Positions 9,041 to 18,976 of a stretch of 30,704 nt of DNA are shown piece by piece. Below the pieces are notes generated by a model. That model saw nothing but the letters and a program-made list of their open reading frames with translations. It searched no databases and was not told where the DNA came from. The position numbers and the translations under genes were made by a program. Each line of letters begins with the position of its first letter. The first letter of the stretch is position 1. This DNA comes from Pilasporangium apinafurcum (lineage: Eukaryota > Oomycota > Peronosporomycetes > Pythiales > Pythiaceae): assembly GCA_001600495.1 (NCBI GenBank), contig BCKE01000072.1, positions 52,123 to 82,826 of the forward strand, written 5' to 3'.

Positions 9041-9515
9041 TTATCTCACCGTTATAACGGTTGGGATGGTTTCATTTTCGTCAGTAAAATAACCGAACCA
9101 GTACGTTTGCAGCGAACTTGACGGCCATTGATGAGGGTTTGCGGATGTCGCGATGATTGCGAGCACTTCTTGGAACATGAGACTTCTCCTGCAGCAAACA
9201 AGATTATTAAATACTCGAAAGAATCAACTAAAGAGTAGGTTACGAGGACTATAGACCTGATCATGCCATTATCTTCCTTTAGTTCGATACGTGGCCGCAG
9301 TTGAGCAAACGTGACGGATTCGTACTCATTCTCTTCTAGTTTGAGCGTCCCAACTGTTGGAAGATGCCCTCCCTTTCTGACCACCTTGAATTAGTGCATC
9401 AACTTCTTCCACAATAGACATAACAATGACCGACCTCCACTGTGCCAACAATATACGAGTTTTGCTCACGCGGATCAGATGGGAATGTGAATACTCGGAT
9501 TTTCAATCGCACCAT
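9041..9515 (-). CDS. Conserved-looking small protein of unknown function, three exons (118 aa)
   Basis: Exons 9435-9515, 9257-9384, 9041-9188; introns 9385-9434 (50 bp, GTCGGT...TTCAAG) and 9189-9256 (68 bp, GTCTAT...GCTGCAG). Frames close exactly at 119 codons. The N-terminus is MVRLKIRVFTFPSDPREQNS, followed by an apparently beta-rich region (YIVGTVEVVRKGGHLPTVGT, then LKLEENEYESVTFAQLRPR) and a helical segment (SLMFQEVLAIIATSA). It ends TYWFGYFTDENETIPTVITV. Alternating hydrophobics and the aromatic YWFGYF block look like a folded domain. No signal peptide or membrane segment. I do not recognise the family. Residue composition changes sharply at the proposed splice sites, which supports the model. 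Both donors are GTCNNT types, less usual than GTRNGT. Confidence 0.6.
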
Positions 9516-9878
9516 GGATGAACTATTGCATTCGCTAACAGACAGTTCCGACCTTTCAAGATCCTGATGTTCTAAGGAATCGAGTCAATAGTGAGAAGAG
9601 TACGCTAAGCTATACACGAGCAGTCAGCAACAAGCGACAATGTAAGTGAAATGAAATCCATTACAGATAAGTTATTTTCTTTCTCAACCGAAACTATAAG
9701 AATATACACGCAGTTGCATTATGCATAAATATTCAGAAGGGTAACACGTTATCGCATGCCAGTACGCCACGACATTCGTAGTCTTCCATCATTGATCCTT
9801 GCATGCAAACGCTTGATCATTGACTGTACGCATCTTGACAGCGCTTGTTCCATTAAAATCATGTTCGTGGATCGTCGT
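9516..9878. other. Intergenic, no gene seen
   Basis: Upstream flank of the 118-aa gene. AT-rich (for example 9660-9735), with no motif I can name. Open frames on both strands around 9749-10064 shadow one another and have no clear protein character except the small ORF listed next. Confidence 0.4.
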
Positions 9879-10034
9879 TTAAATGTACACCCATCCCGAC
9901 CGTTCAAAGGCAGTCGAGATATCGGATTTCGATTCATTCACCGAGAGCGCTGTCGGGCTAGCAATGCGCTTCTCCACAGACGATCGCTTCTCGTGAGTAG
10001 GACGAGTCAACACGGTCTTCAGTTGGTCCAACAT
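9879..10034 (-). CDS. Possible small ORF (51 aa)
   Basis: Unrecognised. ATG at 10034, stop at 9879. It is polar and charged: MLDQLKTVLTRPTHEKRSSV at the start, Ser/Glu/Lys-rich in the middle, ending TAFERSGWVYI. An in-frame TGA lies just before the ATG, so it is either a complete micro-gene or the last exon of a gene whose upstream exon I could not find. Composition is more protein-like than the overlapping frames on either strand, but an ORF this short occurs often by chance. Confidence 0.28.
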   Translation of the reverse strand: MLDQLKTVLTRPTHEKRSSVEKRIASPTALSVNESKSDISTAFERSGWVYI

Positions 10035-10604
10035 CTTTCGTCACTTGGGGTTTGCTTCGACTAAACAGAGGAGACTTCACACAGTCACAGAGGAAATTGG
10101 AAAGTGAGCAAAACAAAAGCTCGTCAGGACGCTGGCGATCCGTCCACAGCATCGCCACAGATTACATCAAACCAAGCCATCCAGATGTTGCATGGCGAGT
10201 CATGCAACACCATCAAATCTCTTACATTTTATTTTACTCATAAATTAATATAATTTATAATGTATATACATATAAAATACCTTTATTTACTAATTAAATT
10301 CTTTATTTTGATGAAATATCACTTCTTCCCACCTTGTCTGCATGGTGTGCAAAGGCTGCGCGAAAGTTATGTTCAGCCACACTACTGTGCGCTGATTGGT
10401 CAATTTCGTTACGAGAATCCTTCATCCATGACGTCGCTGCGTCACCGCCTATGCACCTATCCACTCTCTTCGTGGTGATTGGCTGAATTACCTCAACCTG
10501 AGAATTTCGCACAAGATGCGTCTCTTGATGGCGTTACCTCCGATCTATGGATGTGTCTCCGTGGGATTTTATCGCCTTCTCCTGCTGCTTCTAGAAGATG
10601 AGCG
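10035..10604. other. Intergenic, promoter-like elements
   Basis: Very AT-rich at 10235-10310, then a stretch with two CCAAT-type boxes (GATTGG near 10392 and 10477) around a CRE-like TGACGTC (about 10430). This could drive the small plus-strand ORF that follows. No supportable gene inside. Confidence 0.35.
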
Positions 10605-10863
10605 ATGTATTATGTTGGAATATGTCGTCTGTGTATGTCTCCTGTGCTTTGGTTCTCACAAAGAAAAGACGTAAGACGTGGACTTTATCTTGCAAGTGAA
10701 AAAACCATCTTTCTATCTGAACATGCCTAATTATCCCAAGTTGAATATACCAACAACTGTTGGAACCATCGACCGACGAGACAGAAACAGCATCGGCCAA
10801 GAGCAGTTGTTGAAGTTACAACATCATGTCGCTTTAAACGGCCAGCCCCATCGCGTTCCGTGA
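10605..10863 (+). CDS. Possible small two-exon gene (64 aa)
   Basis: Unrecognised. Proposed exons 10605-10632 and 10697-10863 with a 64 bp intron (canonical donor GTATGT, acceptor TTGCAAG); the frame closes at 65 codons. The second exon is the convincing part: it contains NMPNYPKLNIPTTVGTIDRR, then polar residues with QEQLLKLQHHVALNG, ending QPHRVP. The first exon (MYYVGICRL) is short and could be wrong; the gene may instead start at the internal ATG of NMPNYP. It sits downstream of CCAAT and TGACGTC elements. Confidence 0.3.
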
Positions 10864-11306
10864 ATGTGATATGAATGCGTTACGTGTATTATAGCCTCTA
10901 ATCCTAGGATGATACTACTTGTACGACGGTTGGAGCTTGATGGCAATCGGCTCAAGCTGTGCAACACAAGAGCCACATTCTGTGAGGCTATTTGATCGTT
11001 TTGAAGCTATTTCAGCCTGTGGTTAGTTTGAATATGGGCATTTAGACTGCGTTTGAAATGTGTTGGCGATAGTGACGGCCAAGGTCTTGGTTGTTGCAGA
11101 TACAATATATGGAAAGATCCTGAGTACTCCAGTAAGACGCCCACATTATAGATAGAACACGCGATAAAGGTTTATATGGTTTGTCTAGTAAAGGCAAAGT
11201 TGTACATTTAGTGATTTGAGCGGAAATCTACACAATACTTATACGAGCATGCCTTCCACTAATCCTTGCTAAGATCCTGGGGGAACCACATCTTTGCCAT
11301 ACTAGT
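10864..11306. other. Intergenic, no gene seen
   Basis: About 440 bp between convergent small genes. All three frames on each strand are broken by frequent stops, and I see no repeat or RNA gene. Confidence 0.5.
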
Positions 11307-11481
11307 TTACTTCTTCTTTCCCTGACCCTTGCCTTTTTCTACATACAACACATCCTTGTTAGCATTCTAACCCAATGTGAATCGACACAGACAAGCAACA
11401 CAAACCGTCTTTGGCAGCGGCAGCGACTTTTTCAGCGGCAGGTTTCTTGTCCTTTTCTCCCTTGTCTTTCTTTGGCGGCAT
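11307..11481 (-). CDS. Lys/Ala-rich 35-residue peptide resembling the eS25 N-terminal tail
   Basis: Exons 11406-11481 and 11307-11338, intron 11339-11405 (67 bp, GTTTGT...ATGTAG); the frame closes at 36 codons. It starts MPPKKDKGEKDKKPAAEK, then Ala/Lys, and ends KGKGQGKKK. Ribosomal protein eS25 typically begins with MPPK plus a Lys/Ala-rich tail leading to KKKKWSKGK. Here a TAA comes right after the Lys run, and no winged-helix eS25 domain is readable downstream, so this is either a stand-alone basic micropeptide or the detached 5' end of an eS25 copy. A split start with a proper intron argues against random sequence. Its start is only 68 bp from that of the divergent gene at 11550. Confidence 0.5.
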
Positions 11482-11549
11482 CTTGAGATGTATCGGTGTG
11501 CTTGTGTGAAAGAGCTTCTGTGGGTTTGCTTTAGCCGAGTGATTCAAAA
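11482..11549. promoter_or_regulatory. Very short divergent promoter
   Basis: Only 68 bp separate the start codons of the 35-residue peptide gene and the plus-strand gene at 11550, so the two must share or overlap 5' regulatory sequence if both gene models are right. Confidence 0.35.
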
Positions 11550-12024
11550 ATGAACAGGTTGGTGCTTTGGTCGCCTATGGCCCTACAGATCCGCTCGTTA
11601 CCACGTCTTCCATCCTCCAGTTGCATGTGCGACCGTTAAGGCATTAAAGAAACCACCCACAAAGATCGATAGCGACGGGTGGCAACACTCGGTTTCTCAT
11701 ACAGATCTATCAGCATTGTTGACCAGATGGGCCATATTGATTGGCTGCATCGATGTCTTCAAGCAGTTATACTCATATTACTCTCAAATGATGTGGGCAG
11801 GAAAGGACACAATAGTTGTCGCAAAGGAACGTTGGAATCCAGGCACGCGATTCCTCACATCCGAGCCCAGCAAACGAGCGGCTGAGACACAAAGCACTCT
11901 GGCAGAAATCGCTGGCGATAGCAGAGCGACATCGTCTAGCAGCCAATACTGCACAGACACTCTCCTTGATCCCACTGATTTGTTGGACATTGAGAGTGAA
12001 GAAGACAATAAAGTCACTCTGTAA
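11550..12024 (+). CDS. Unknown protein, possible mitochondrial leader
   Basis: Unrecognised. Best model: exons 11550-11619 and 11705-12024, intron 11620-11704 (85 bp, weak donor GTTGCA, good acceptor TCTCATACAG), 129 aa. Exon 1 reads MNRLVLWSPMALQIRSLPRL, basic and hydrophobic like a mitochondrial presequence. Exon 2 is clearly coding: LTRWAILIGCIDVFKQLYSY (amphipathic or membrane-like), QMMWAGKDTIVVAKERW, a Ser/Thr-rich section, then an acidic end DPTDLLDIESEEDNKV. An alternative intron (donor GTGCGA, acceptor GATAG at 11692) also keeps the frame. The stop at 12024 is firm; the 5' structure is not. Confidence 0.5.
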
Positions 12025-12323
12025 TCATCTTTACCAGAAATGTTTAAAAGCGAGTTTGTGAGCTCCATCATTGTGATAGATGGACAAGATTCACAATCTT
12101 CCGTCAGTCACAGCAGACTACGTCTGCAAGTTCCTGTAACGATAGATTTACTAGAGCAACGAAGAAAAAGAATGGGTGACTGTAGTTCCATCACAACAAC
12201 TCCAGACTGTGTACACAGCACCTGCTGATCTGACTGAAGAAGACAATTGTTAACAAGACAGTATAGTTAATTTTCTTACGAACCAAGCAAAAAAAGCGGA
12301 TGACCCGAGTTCAAACAAATGCG
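12025..12323. other. Convergent intergenic region with a possible small ORF
   Basis: Lies between the 3' ends of the unknown plus-strand gene and VPS11. An ATG-started frame (12040-12228, 62 codons, beginning MFKSEFVSSIIVIDGQDSQS) is in view, but it has no homology that I recognise and sits in a likely 3' flank, so I do not call it a gene. Confidence 0.35.
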
Positions 12324-15300
12324 CTAATACTCGTTGCTAAAGCGCGTGTCGAAGGAGCCATCGTCCACGACTTCATCGTTGTTCTTGAAAATTCCCTTGC
12401 CAAAGTACTCGGCGATGGTGTGGAATCCATCTGCGGCTGTCTCCAGTTGGTTGTAAAACTGCTCGTGATTGCCTGCCTTCTGCTCCAATTGCGTTTTCAA
12501 CCCCATAATGTGGCGATGGTCCATCGAGCACGTGATGCACTCGCGATCAGTCTCTGAAATGCAGTTGAGATGGAAGCTGTGTTGACACATAAAGTGCACG
12601 GCCGGCAGATCGAGGTCGTGGTTGCAGAGATCGCATTTGGTGGCCTGGAATACCACAGCCTTGCTACTCAGTTGCGCGATTTCCTCCTTCATCTGCTTTG
12701 TATCGCTTTTAAAGGCTTTAATCTTTTCTTCGTCTTCTTCGATTTTCTTTTCATCTGCCAATAACTGATTCACTACGTACTGCTTGATCACAGAGACCGG
12801 TAATTCACGCGATTGACTCAGCACTTGCACGACCTGCAACGGTGGAATTACTGGATTTGTATCAATCAGTTGCAGCAATTGCTTCAGTTCTTTCCATTCT
12901 TCTCCTGATGTTACCCCCTTTGGTAATGGTCCACGTTCGGCAAAGTATTTGAGCGCCAATGACCACAGATTTGGGTCTTTCTCGCCATGTTTCCGCACTT
13001 CATCAATGATGCTCTGGTCGTCATTTTCTTCAATATGAAACTGCACCAGCATATGATACATGTGCAACTTGTTGTACAAATACCGCTTGCCTTTTTTCAT
13101 GCCATGCATCTGCAGATGGATCAGCGCATGGTCTTCGTCGTACTTCACGCGTGGGTTGTCCAAAATCTGCATCACTGCGTCCTCTTTCTCTTCATTCGTA
13201 CGCTCACCCGAGTCATCATCACTCAAAACCATCTCCAGCAAGGTATTGCCGATCAACGTGTTGCTCACGGTCTCCACCTCGACGATATACTGCAAAAACT
13301 CCTTCAGCTGAGCGCGATGCGACACAAACAAGTGCAGGTAATCGCCCGGATCAGATTTCAAACTCGGGTTCCCTGGCACAAACTTGCCCGTGCACAATCG
13401 TTTAAGCAGCTCCGTTGTCGGGGCTGGTAAGTGCGTCACCAGTGTCCGGCCGTACTTGCGCAGATTTGAATCGGCCTCAGAAAAGCTCAAGTGCGTAATG
13501 TACTCCAGTGCGTCGGCCACGCGCTCCTTCTCGCTTTCGGACAGCGCGACCGAATCTTCGGATTCCACGTAACTAATGCGATCTAATTGGATTTTCAGGT
13601 ACCAACTATGCTCTTCGTTCTTCTTGGCGAGTTTCAATGCGTGTTGTGGGTAATTCTCCCACAACACACTGATGGCTGTTTCCACATCAAAGTTTAGTGT
13701 TGCTGCTCCTCCTGCTCCTTTCTTATTGTTGTTAGCATTTCCGTTAATTGACGAAGAATCAGCATCGCCTGCACTAGTCCCATTGACACCGAGTTTAAGT
13801 TCTCCATTCAAATCAGTTTTCTTGGCATCCGAGACTTCCTCCAACTGGATAAACTTGTCCAGTTTCTTCACGTCTTTCAATTTCGTGTAACAGTTGAGCA
13901 GCAGTGTCGTATGCTCAGCATTCGCAAACGCTTTTTCATGCAATGCTTCCAGGTACGTCGTGAGGTTGTGAATGCGCTGCGCATCCAAAAAGCGTCGAAT
14001 TACATACGACGGCTCAACGTGGCCGATAGTGCGCGCGTATTGGCGGAGTGAGCCGTCATAATCACCTTTCTGGTATAAATGGTCGCCATACATGCGGAAG
14101 ATATCCATAATACTGTTGACATCGTAATTTGAGCTGAATGCGAGCGAAATGGCAATCGAGTACAGGTTTTTTCGAAACAAAATCTCGAGCTTCGATGTCG
14201 TGTCTTTTTCTGTCAGGCGATACACATGGCCAACCGACGAGACTACGAAAATCGCCCCGAATTCGCACACGACATGCCGAATTTCTTCCATTTCATCCAG
14301 GCCAAAGCGTGCCCCTGGTGCACGCGCGTTTGCGGCGAGTGGTGGTTTTCGACCGGCCAATGCACCACCTTTCCCTGGCGCCGCAGCCGTTAACGTCCAA
14401 TTGAACGCGATAAACTTGTTTTGTAGATCGTAAACGTTGATTTGATGGCGCCCACGAGGATCCACATGCGCCACGAGCAAGTAATGCTTAAAGAAACTCA
14501 GGTATTTTTTCTCGCCTTCGAAGCCAAAGCACACGGAACGATCCTCGGTCGTATAGAAATATACCGCATCAGTCTGGCCCACAGCAAGTTCACCTTCATC
14601 GCTCACACAAGAGCAGTTCATGTCTACACCACGCTCGTCCAGTACGACTGTCCGCGGTGGAAGTCCCGTGGTGCCGGCCGATTTCACGAGCGCTGGATCG
14701 TCATGCGTACAGTGATAACACGTTAGTCCACGGCGCGTCGACGCGTAAAGGAACACGTGCGACACCGTCGCGGTGACGGGTTTACTGGTAAATGCCAAGC
14801 CGGTCACGGGATATTGACCTGCAGGCTGCAGCAGATGCGGTGGTCGGTCGGAGCGACGCTTGAGATCACTACGGAAGAGAATGACAGCACCATTCTTCAG
14901 CCCCACGGCGAATTGGCTAATGTCGTCGTTCACAGCAAACGCTGTCACGGCTTCCTCTGGATACTACAGATGTGGGTGATAGAGGGTGTAAGGGAGCTGA
15001 AAAAGAGACATGATGTAGTACACACACGCACCTTTTTGGCAAAAATCGGGATTTGCTGCAAGAGTTTGGGTTTCCCGTCACGATCCTGCAGATCTGTCCG
15101 CCAGAGTCGTACCACCGCCGTGCTCTTCCCCGACGGTTTCGCTGCGTACATCTACCAATGATAATCACGACAACGGAGGGGGGTGAAATCAGTGAATAAG
15201 TGAAATGCACCCCCACTGGCAGTACGCCAAGGTCCACTAACGTACATCTTCAGTCACAGCTGATCGGCCTGCTTCGGCAACAGCTTTGGATTGCGCCTTC

Positions 15301-15737
15301 AGTTCATCACTTCGTGGATCAATACCATCACCTATCGTCACTAGAATATTACTTCGCTTGATCTACAGAAACATACACACAGGAACAAACCAACAACAAT
15401 CATGCATCAATCACCGCACCCATTGGGAAGGTTAATACAAGCAGTACACTGACCATGACGAGATGCGAGACGAAATGCTCGTGAGCCTGAAATTTCCTGA
15501 CTTCCAGCTGCCGATTCGCCAGATGCACGTAGCCATCGGCATCACCTACACAGATGAGCCCACGATTTGCGCTCATGGATGTAATATCCACCCCCTTTTC
15601 ACATAATAAAAAATATCAGCACCAGCACCATAAATGCAAACTAAGGTAATAAAAAACTTTCCCACCTTTAACCATAGTCCATTGGCGTCCTTCAGCACCT
15701 CCTTATCAAAGAACGCAAAGCGCCGCCATTGCGCCAT
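12324..15737 (-). CDS. VPS11: VPS11, core subunit of HOPS/CORVET tethering complexes
   Basis: Five exons: 15666-15737, 15454-15594, 15246-15362, 15032-15151, 12324-14963; 1029 aa, near the usual length for the family. Introns (68-94 bp) start GTGGGA, GTCAGT, GTACGT and GTGCGT. The N-terminus MAQWRRFAFFDKEVLKD matches the QWRRFxFFDKE start of VPS11. Residues to about 400 form the beta-propeller region (ITSMSANRGLICVGDADGYV). A long alpha-solenoid follows (YLEALHEKAFANAEHTTLLL, YPQHALKLAKKNEE). A coiled coil (KKIEEDEEKIKAF) precedes the RING-H2 at about 927-962 (CDLC, CQHSFHLNC, CITC). Role: together with VPS16/18/33 it tethers endosomal and vacuolar membranes before SNARE fusion; the RING region contacts other complex members. 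Intact, with no missing motif seen. Confidence 0.96.
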
Positions 15738-15867
15738 AGTGATCGTAGCTCTTCACTCTCTCAACACTTCTTTCCTTCCCTATTTGCCCTATTTCATATC
15801 CTAAGAAGGTTTTTTATTACTTAAAATAAAACCTTATCAAGCGAAAACCCACTTCATATTCTTACTT

Positions 15868-15889
15868 CAGTACTTAAACCCAAGTACTG
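15868..15889. repeat. Perfect inverted repeat (8-bp arms)
   Basis: CAGTACTT at 15868-15875 and its exact complement AAGTACTG at 15882-15889 are separated by AAACCC. It lies in the 165 bp gap between the VPS11 start and the stop codon of the next minus-strand gene, so it may be in that gene's 3' UTR or in the VPS11 promoter. Confidence 0.7.
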
Positions 15890-15902
15890 ATGTCTGTTAA
15901 CA

Positions 15903-17123
15903 TCAATGGGTATCGTTGAGAATCTCGTCCATGATGGATTCATCCAGATCATCAATCTCGAGATCACGAGTAATGGATTTCTGAGAGCGCTGCGATTTGA
16001 GCGAAGCTGTGCATGATGCCGAGCGTAACTCCGGCGTTTTGGGAGACAGGTTGTTTTGAGGAGTGGTGGTGATCATCACTGAGCGTGTCGTTGAAGAATT
16101 GGTAGTGAATGTAGTCGCGGTGTACTGCTCGAGATCTTCTATATCTTCTAGAGTGTCGTCATCGCTGTGTGCGAAATCCTGCTGTTCTGAGCTACTACAG
16201 GACTGCCTTCTACTAGATGGAAACACGCCTTCTTTTCGCTCCGTGAAGCGATTTGGAGACGACGCCTAGACAGCAGTATTTCATGTCATAAGAAATCCAA
16301 CGTTATGTTTCAGCAGCAGCATGCAACGAAGATATCGTACCGTTGGCTTTGGACTCGGAAAAGATGATATCGGCGGCAAAGAAGACCGCGGTGATTGCTT
16401 TGCCAGGTCTATAGCAAGTGATTGGCTGATTGACCTGGACTTTGTCAGTTCTTGATCAATCGGTCGTCTCCGTCCGTCAAAACCAAACATTCGCGAAGGT
16501 GAATCTAATTTTGCAGGTCGACCAGATACATCATTGAGCTCATCAAGAGCATATGCCTCCTTGATTTGCTCAAAATATTTGAGCTTTTGATGTGTCTCCG
16601 ATGGGGCCTTTTTCACCTTGTGCACTTCGTTCAGCTGAATCAGCGAAGATTCTGACAGCGCCTTTTTTTTCTTCTTCTTTTTCTTCATTTCTGTGTTTGG
16701 AAGCGCATTCACTCGATCTGCATTGGATTCGTCACAGAATGAAATGGATTGACTCTTTAATTGTGGTGGGGACGATGTCCAAGTTGTGATAGGTGGCTTC
16801 GTTTCCCAAATTTCCTGTACTTTGCTCACTTTTTGGCTGGTTGTGATGTGAATCTGCTCGATGCAGTTGACATAATTGTCTTTTTCATGGGAATCCTGCT
16901 GCATGTTGGTATCTATGAAGGTTTCGATGACTGTGGTTGTATCAACTTCACCTGGTTTGGTTTTGGAGCTCTTCCCTCCCATCTCCGCGAAATACCGCAA
17001 TCGCACCAGAAACTCTACCACTCCATCCACCTGGTAATTGTTTATCTTTGAGCTGTCGTGGAGGATAGAGCAAGAGACTGATACTACAGATGCATCTATC
17101 ACCAGAGAGCCTTTAACACTCAT
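15903..17123 (-). CDS. Unknown Lys/Ser-rich protein, two exons (381 aa)
   Basis: Exons 16341-17123 and 15903-16265, intron 16266-16340 (75 bp, GTACGA...GTCTAG); the frame closes. I do not recognise the family. The N-terminal 50 residues look folded (MSVKGSLVIDASVVSVSCSI, VDGVVEFLVRLRYFAEMG). The rest is largely polar and probably disordered: a run of eight Lys at 147-154, KYFEQIKEAYALDELND near 185-200, Ser/Pro-rich patches (SLPPISSFPSPKP) and a basic R-rich stretch (FGFDGRRRP). The C-terminus is Thr/Ser-rich, then acidic (LEIDDLDESIMDEIL). No signal peptide or membrane span. Basic clusters suggest a nuclear or nucleolar location, but this is a guess. The start lies 246 bp from the divergent transporter gene. 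Confidence 0.8.
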
Positions 17124-17369
17124 CTCTAGCAGCTAAATTTATTACTATCTTCAACCTATTTTTGATTACCTTCATACTTACTTATTATTGGTTATAATTA
17201 TCTAAATTTAATCCAATCAGTGGCGTGTTAGATGACTTTCATTAAAAGTATTAGCGTTACTTCAGTGGACTGCCGACGAAGAAGTGACTGAAGAATGTGT
17301 CGACTCATCTTCCACTATCACGTGATCCACGTACCTTCCAGACTTATTTCAGGCACGAAAGCGAGAGAA

Positions 17370-18668
17370 ATGAGCACCAAACCGCTGCCATTAGCGCCGC
17401 CGATGCTCAATGTGGAATATAGAGTCGCGCTCTGCATCTCCGGTACGTGTGGATCTATGTGTTTAACTTTTCTCGCTTTAATTTATTTGACTATAGTGAT
17501 GTGTTGTATTGTGTTTAGCGTGGTACCTGCTCAGTCTGATCACGCTCTGGACGAACCGCTATGTCGTGGCGGATCTAAAGGTCGACTCGAATCTTCTGTC
17601 ACTGGCGCAGTTGGGCATGTCTGTTGTCTGTGGGTTTGGGTCGGAAATCTATTTGGTCGGCTGGGTTGCCTGTAAGAATGGCATGGGCAAGGTCATGCGG
17701 GAAGGACTGAAAGATATGATTGTACTCGGAGGTGTCCGTGTACTGACTGTACTATTGGGACTCACGGCATTAAAGTACATCGCTGTTTCCTTCACGCGTA
17801 AGTTCTTTTATTGTATAGCTTTTGTCTCGTTTGAGAATGAAATGTCTAAAATGTATTGTCTCCACAGAAACGATTAAATCGTCTGCACCATTCTTCACTG
17901 TTGTGCTCACCTATTTCCTTCTTGGTGAACGTACTGGTTGGCGCGTGAATGTGTCGCTGATTCCGATCGTCACGGGTCTGGTGTTCTGCAGTCTATCGGA
18001 CAGCTCCTTCCACGTCATCGGATTTGTCGCCGCGTTGCTGTCGAACTGTGTTGATTGTATCCAGAATGTTCTCACCAAGAAGCTGCTCAACAAAGCCTAC
18101 ACGTACGTATCTGCTGGGTGATTGCGTCTAAGATTTATGTATCTTTTTGCTGACATCTTCTGCTGTTCATAGTGTCTCACAGCTCCAACTATACACGAGT
18201 ATCATTGCCGTGGTCATGCAAGTGATGTTCATTGCGTATAACTGGTTTACTGCGCCGGGGGAACAGGCTGTTGTTGCCAATAACATTCCACAGAACGAGT
18301 CGAATCTCTACATCTTCATTCTGCTGGTGATCGCTGGCTTGGGGTTTTACTTCCAGAGCGTATTTGCGTACATGCTCATGAGTCTTGTATCGCCAGTCAC
18401 ACACAGTGTAGCGAACTGCGTCAAGCGTGCATTGCTTATCACGCTCTCGATCTACCATTTTGGGGATGTCGTGACGTTTATGAACTGGTCTGGCATGGCT
18501 CTCGTGATCTTTGGGGTCTATTTCTTCAACGCCGCCTCGCGCATTGAGTCTCAATTGACGACTACCAAAGGACCGCTCATCGCACCGGTACTCCCATCAC
18601 TCGTGGAGAAAAGCACGATCAGCGTACTCTCGGAGATCCGCATTGACAAAGGAGCCAAGCTTGGGTGA
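17370..18668 (+). CDS. SLC35E2/TPT-family drug/metabolite transporter
   Basis: Exons 17370-17442, 17519-17797, 17868-18102, 18173-18668; introns of 76, 70 and 70 bp with GTACGT, GTAAGT and GTACGT donors; 360 aa. A polytopic membrane protein of about ten helices. Signature blocks match the triose-phosphate/nucleotide-sugar transporter family, SLC35E2 branch: ALKYIAVSFTQTIKSSAPFF, YFLLGERTGWRVNVSLIP, DCIQNVLTKKLLNKAYT, and ASPVTHSVANCVKR-like (read SPVTHSVANCVKRALLITLS). The Lys in IKSSAP and the KR pair in CVKRA are the substrate-site positions conserved in this family. It probably exchanges a phosphorylated sugar or nucleotide sugar across a Golgi/ER or organelle membrane; the substrate cannot be read from sequence. 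ATG 17370 is the first in frame with a short polar N-terminus. The C-terminal tail is cytosolic, ending DKGAKLG. Confidence 0.9.
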
Positions 18669-18976
18669 AAGACGATATCTCCCTGAGGTTTCCAAACTTT
18701 TCAGTTTGTGGTGTGTTTGATGTAAATTTTGTGATGAAAATTGGCTAGAAAACAGGAAAATTTCAACTTTTTACCGAAAATTAATTGAAGTATATCAATT
18801 TTTTGTCCAATAAAAATCCTCAATTGCTGGAATACGAGCTGATGATTGGTGAAATTGATTGAAAAGAATTTAACTTGGTTAAAGTATTGGGCGTTGGATG
18901 TGGAGTTCTCTTCTGGTTATTCGGTGTGCAGGACAGATAACCACAGGGACGAAGAAGGGAGAAAGACACGAAGAGG
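18669..18976. other. Intergenic between transporter and UBC genes
   Basis: AT-rich. It holds a likely poly(A) signal AATAAA at 18809-18814 for the transporter and a CCAAT-type GATTGG near 18844 ahead of the UBC gene. No gene is seen. Confidence 0.5.

Noticed and set aside
9756-10064. Plus-strand frame of 102 codons
   Set aside because: Residue use is that of a shadow frame (many Arg/His/Cys, no pattern), and it overlaps other frames equally open on the minus strand.
12040-12228. ATG-started 62-codon plus-strand ORF
   Set aside because: Short, unrecognised and probably in the 3' flank of the preceding gene; no splice link that keeps the frame was found.
14757-15161. Plus-strand open frame of 134 codons over VPS11 exons 4 and 5
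   Set aside because: It is the complement of confirmed VPS11 exons and an intron, and its translation has no domain character.
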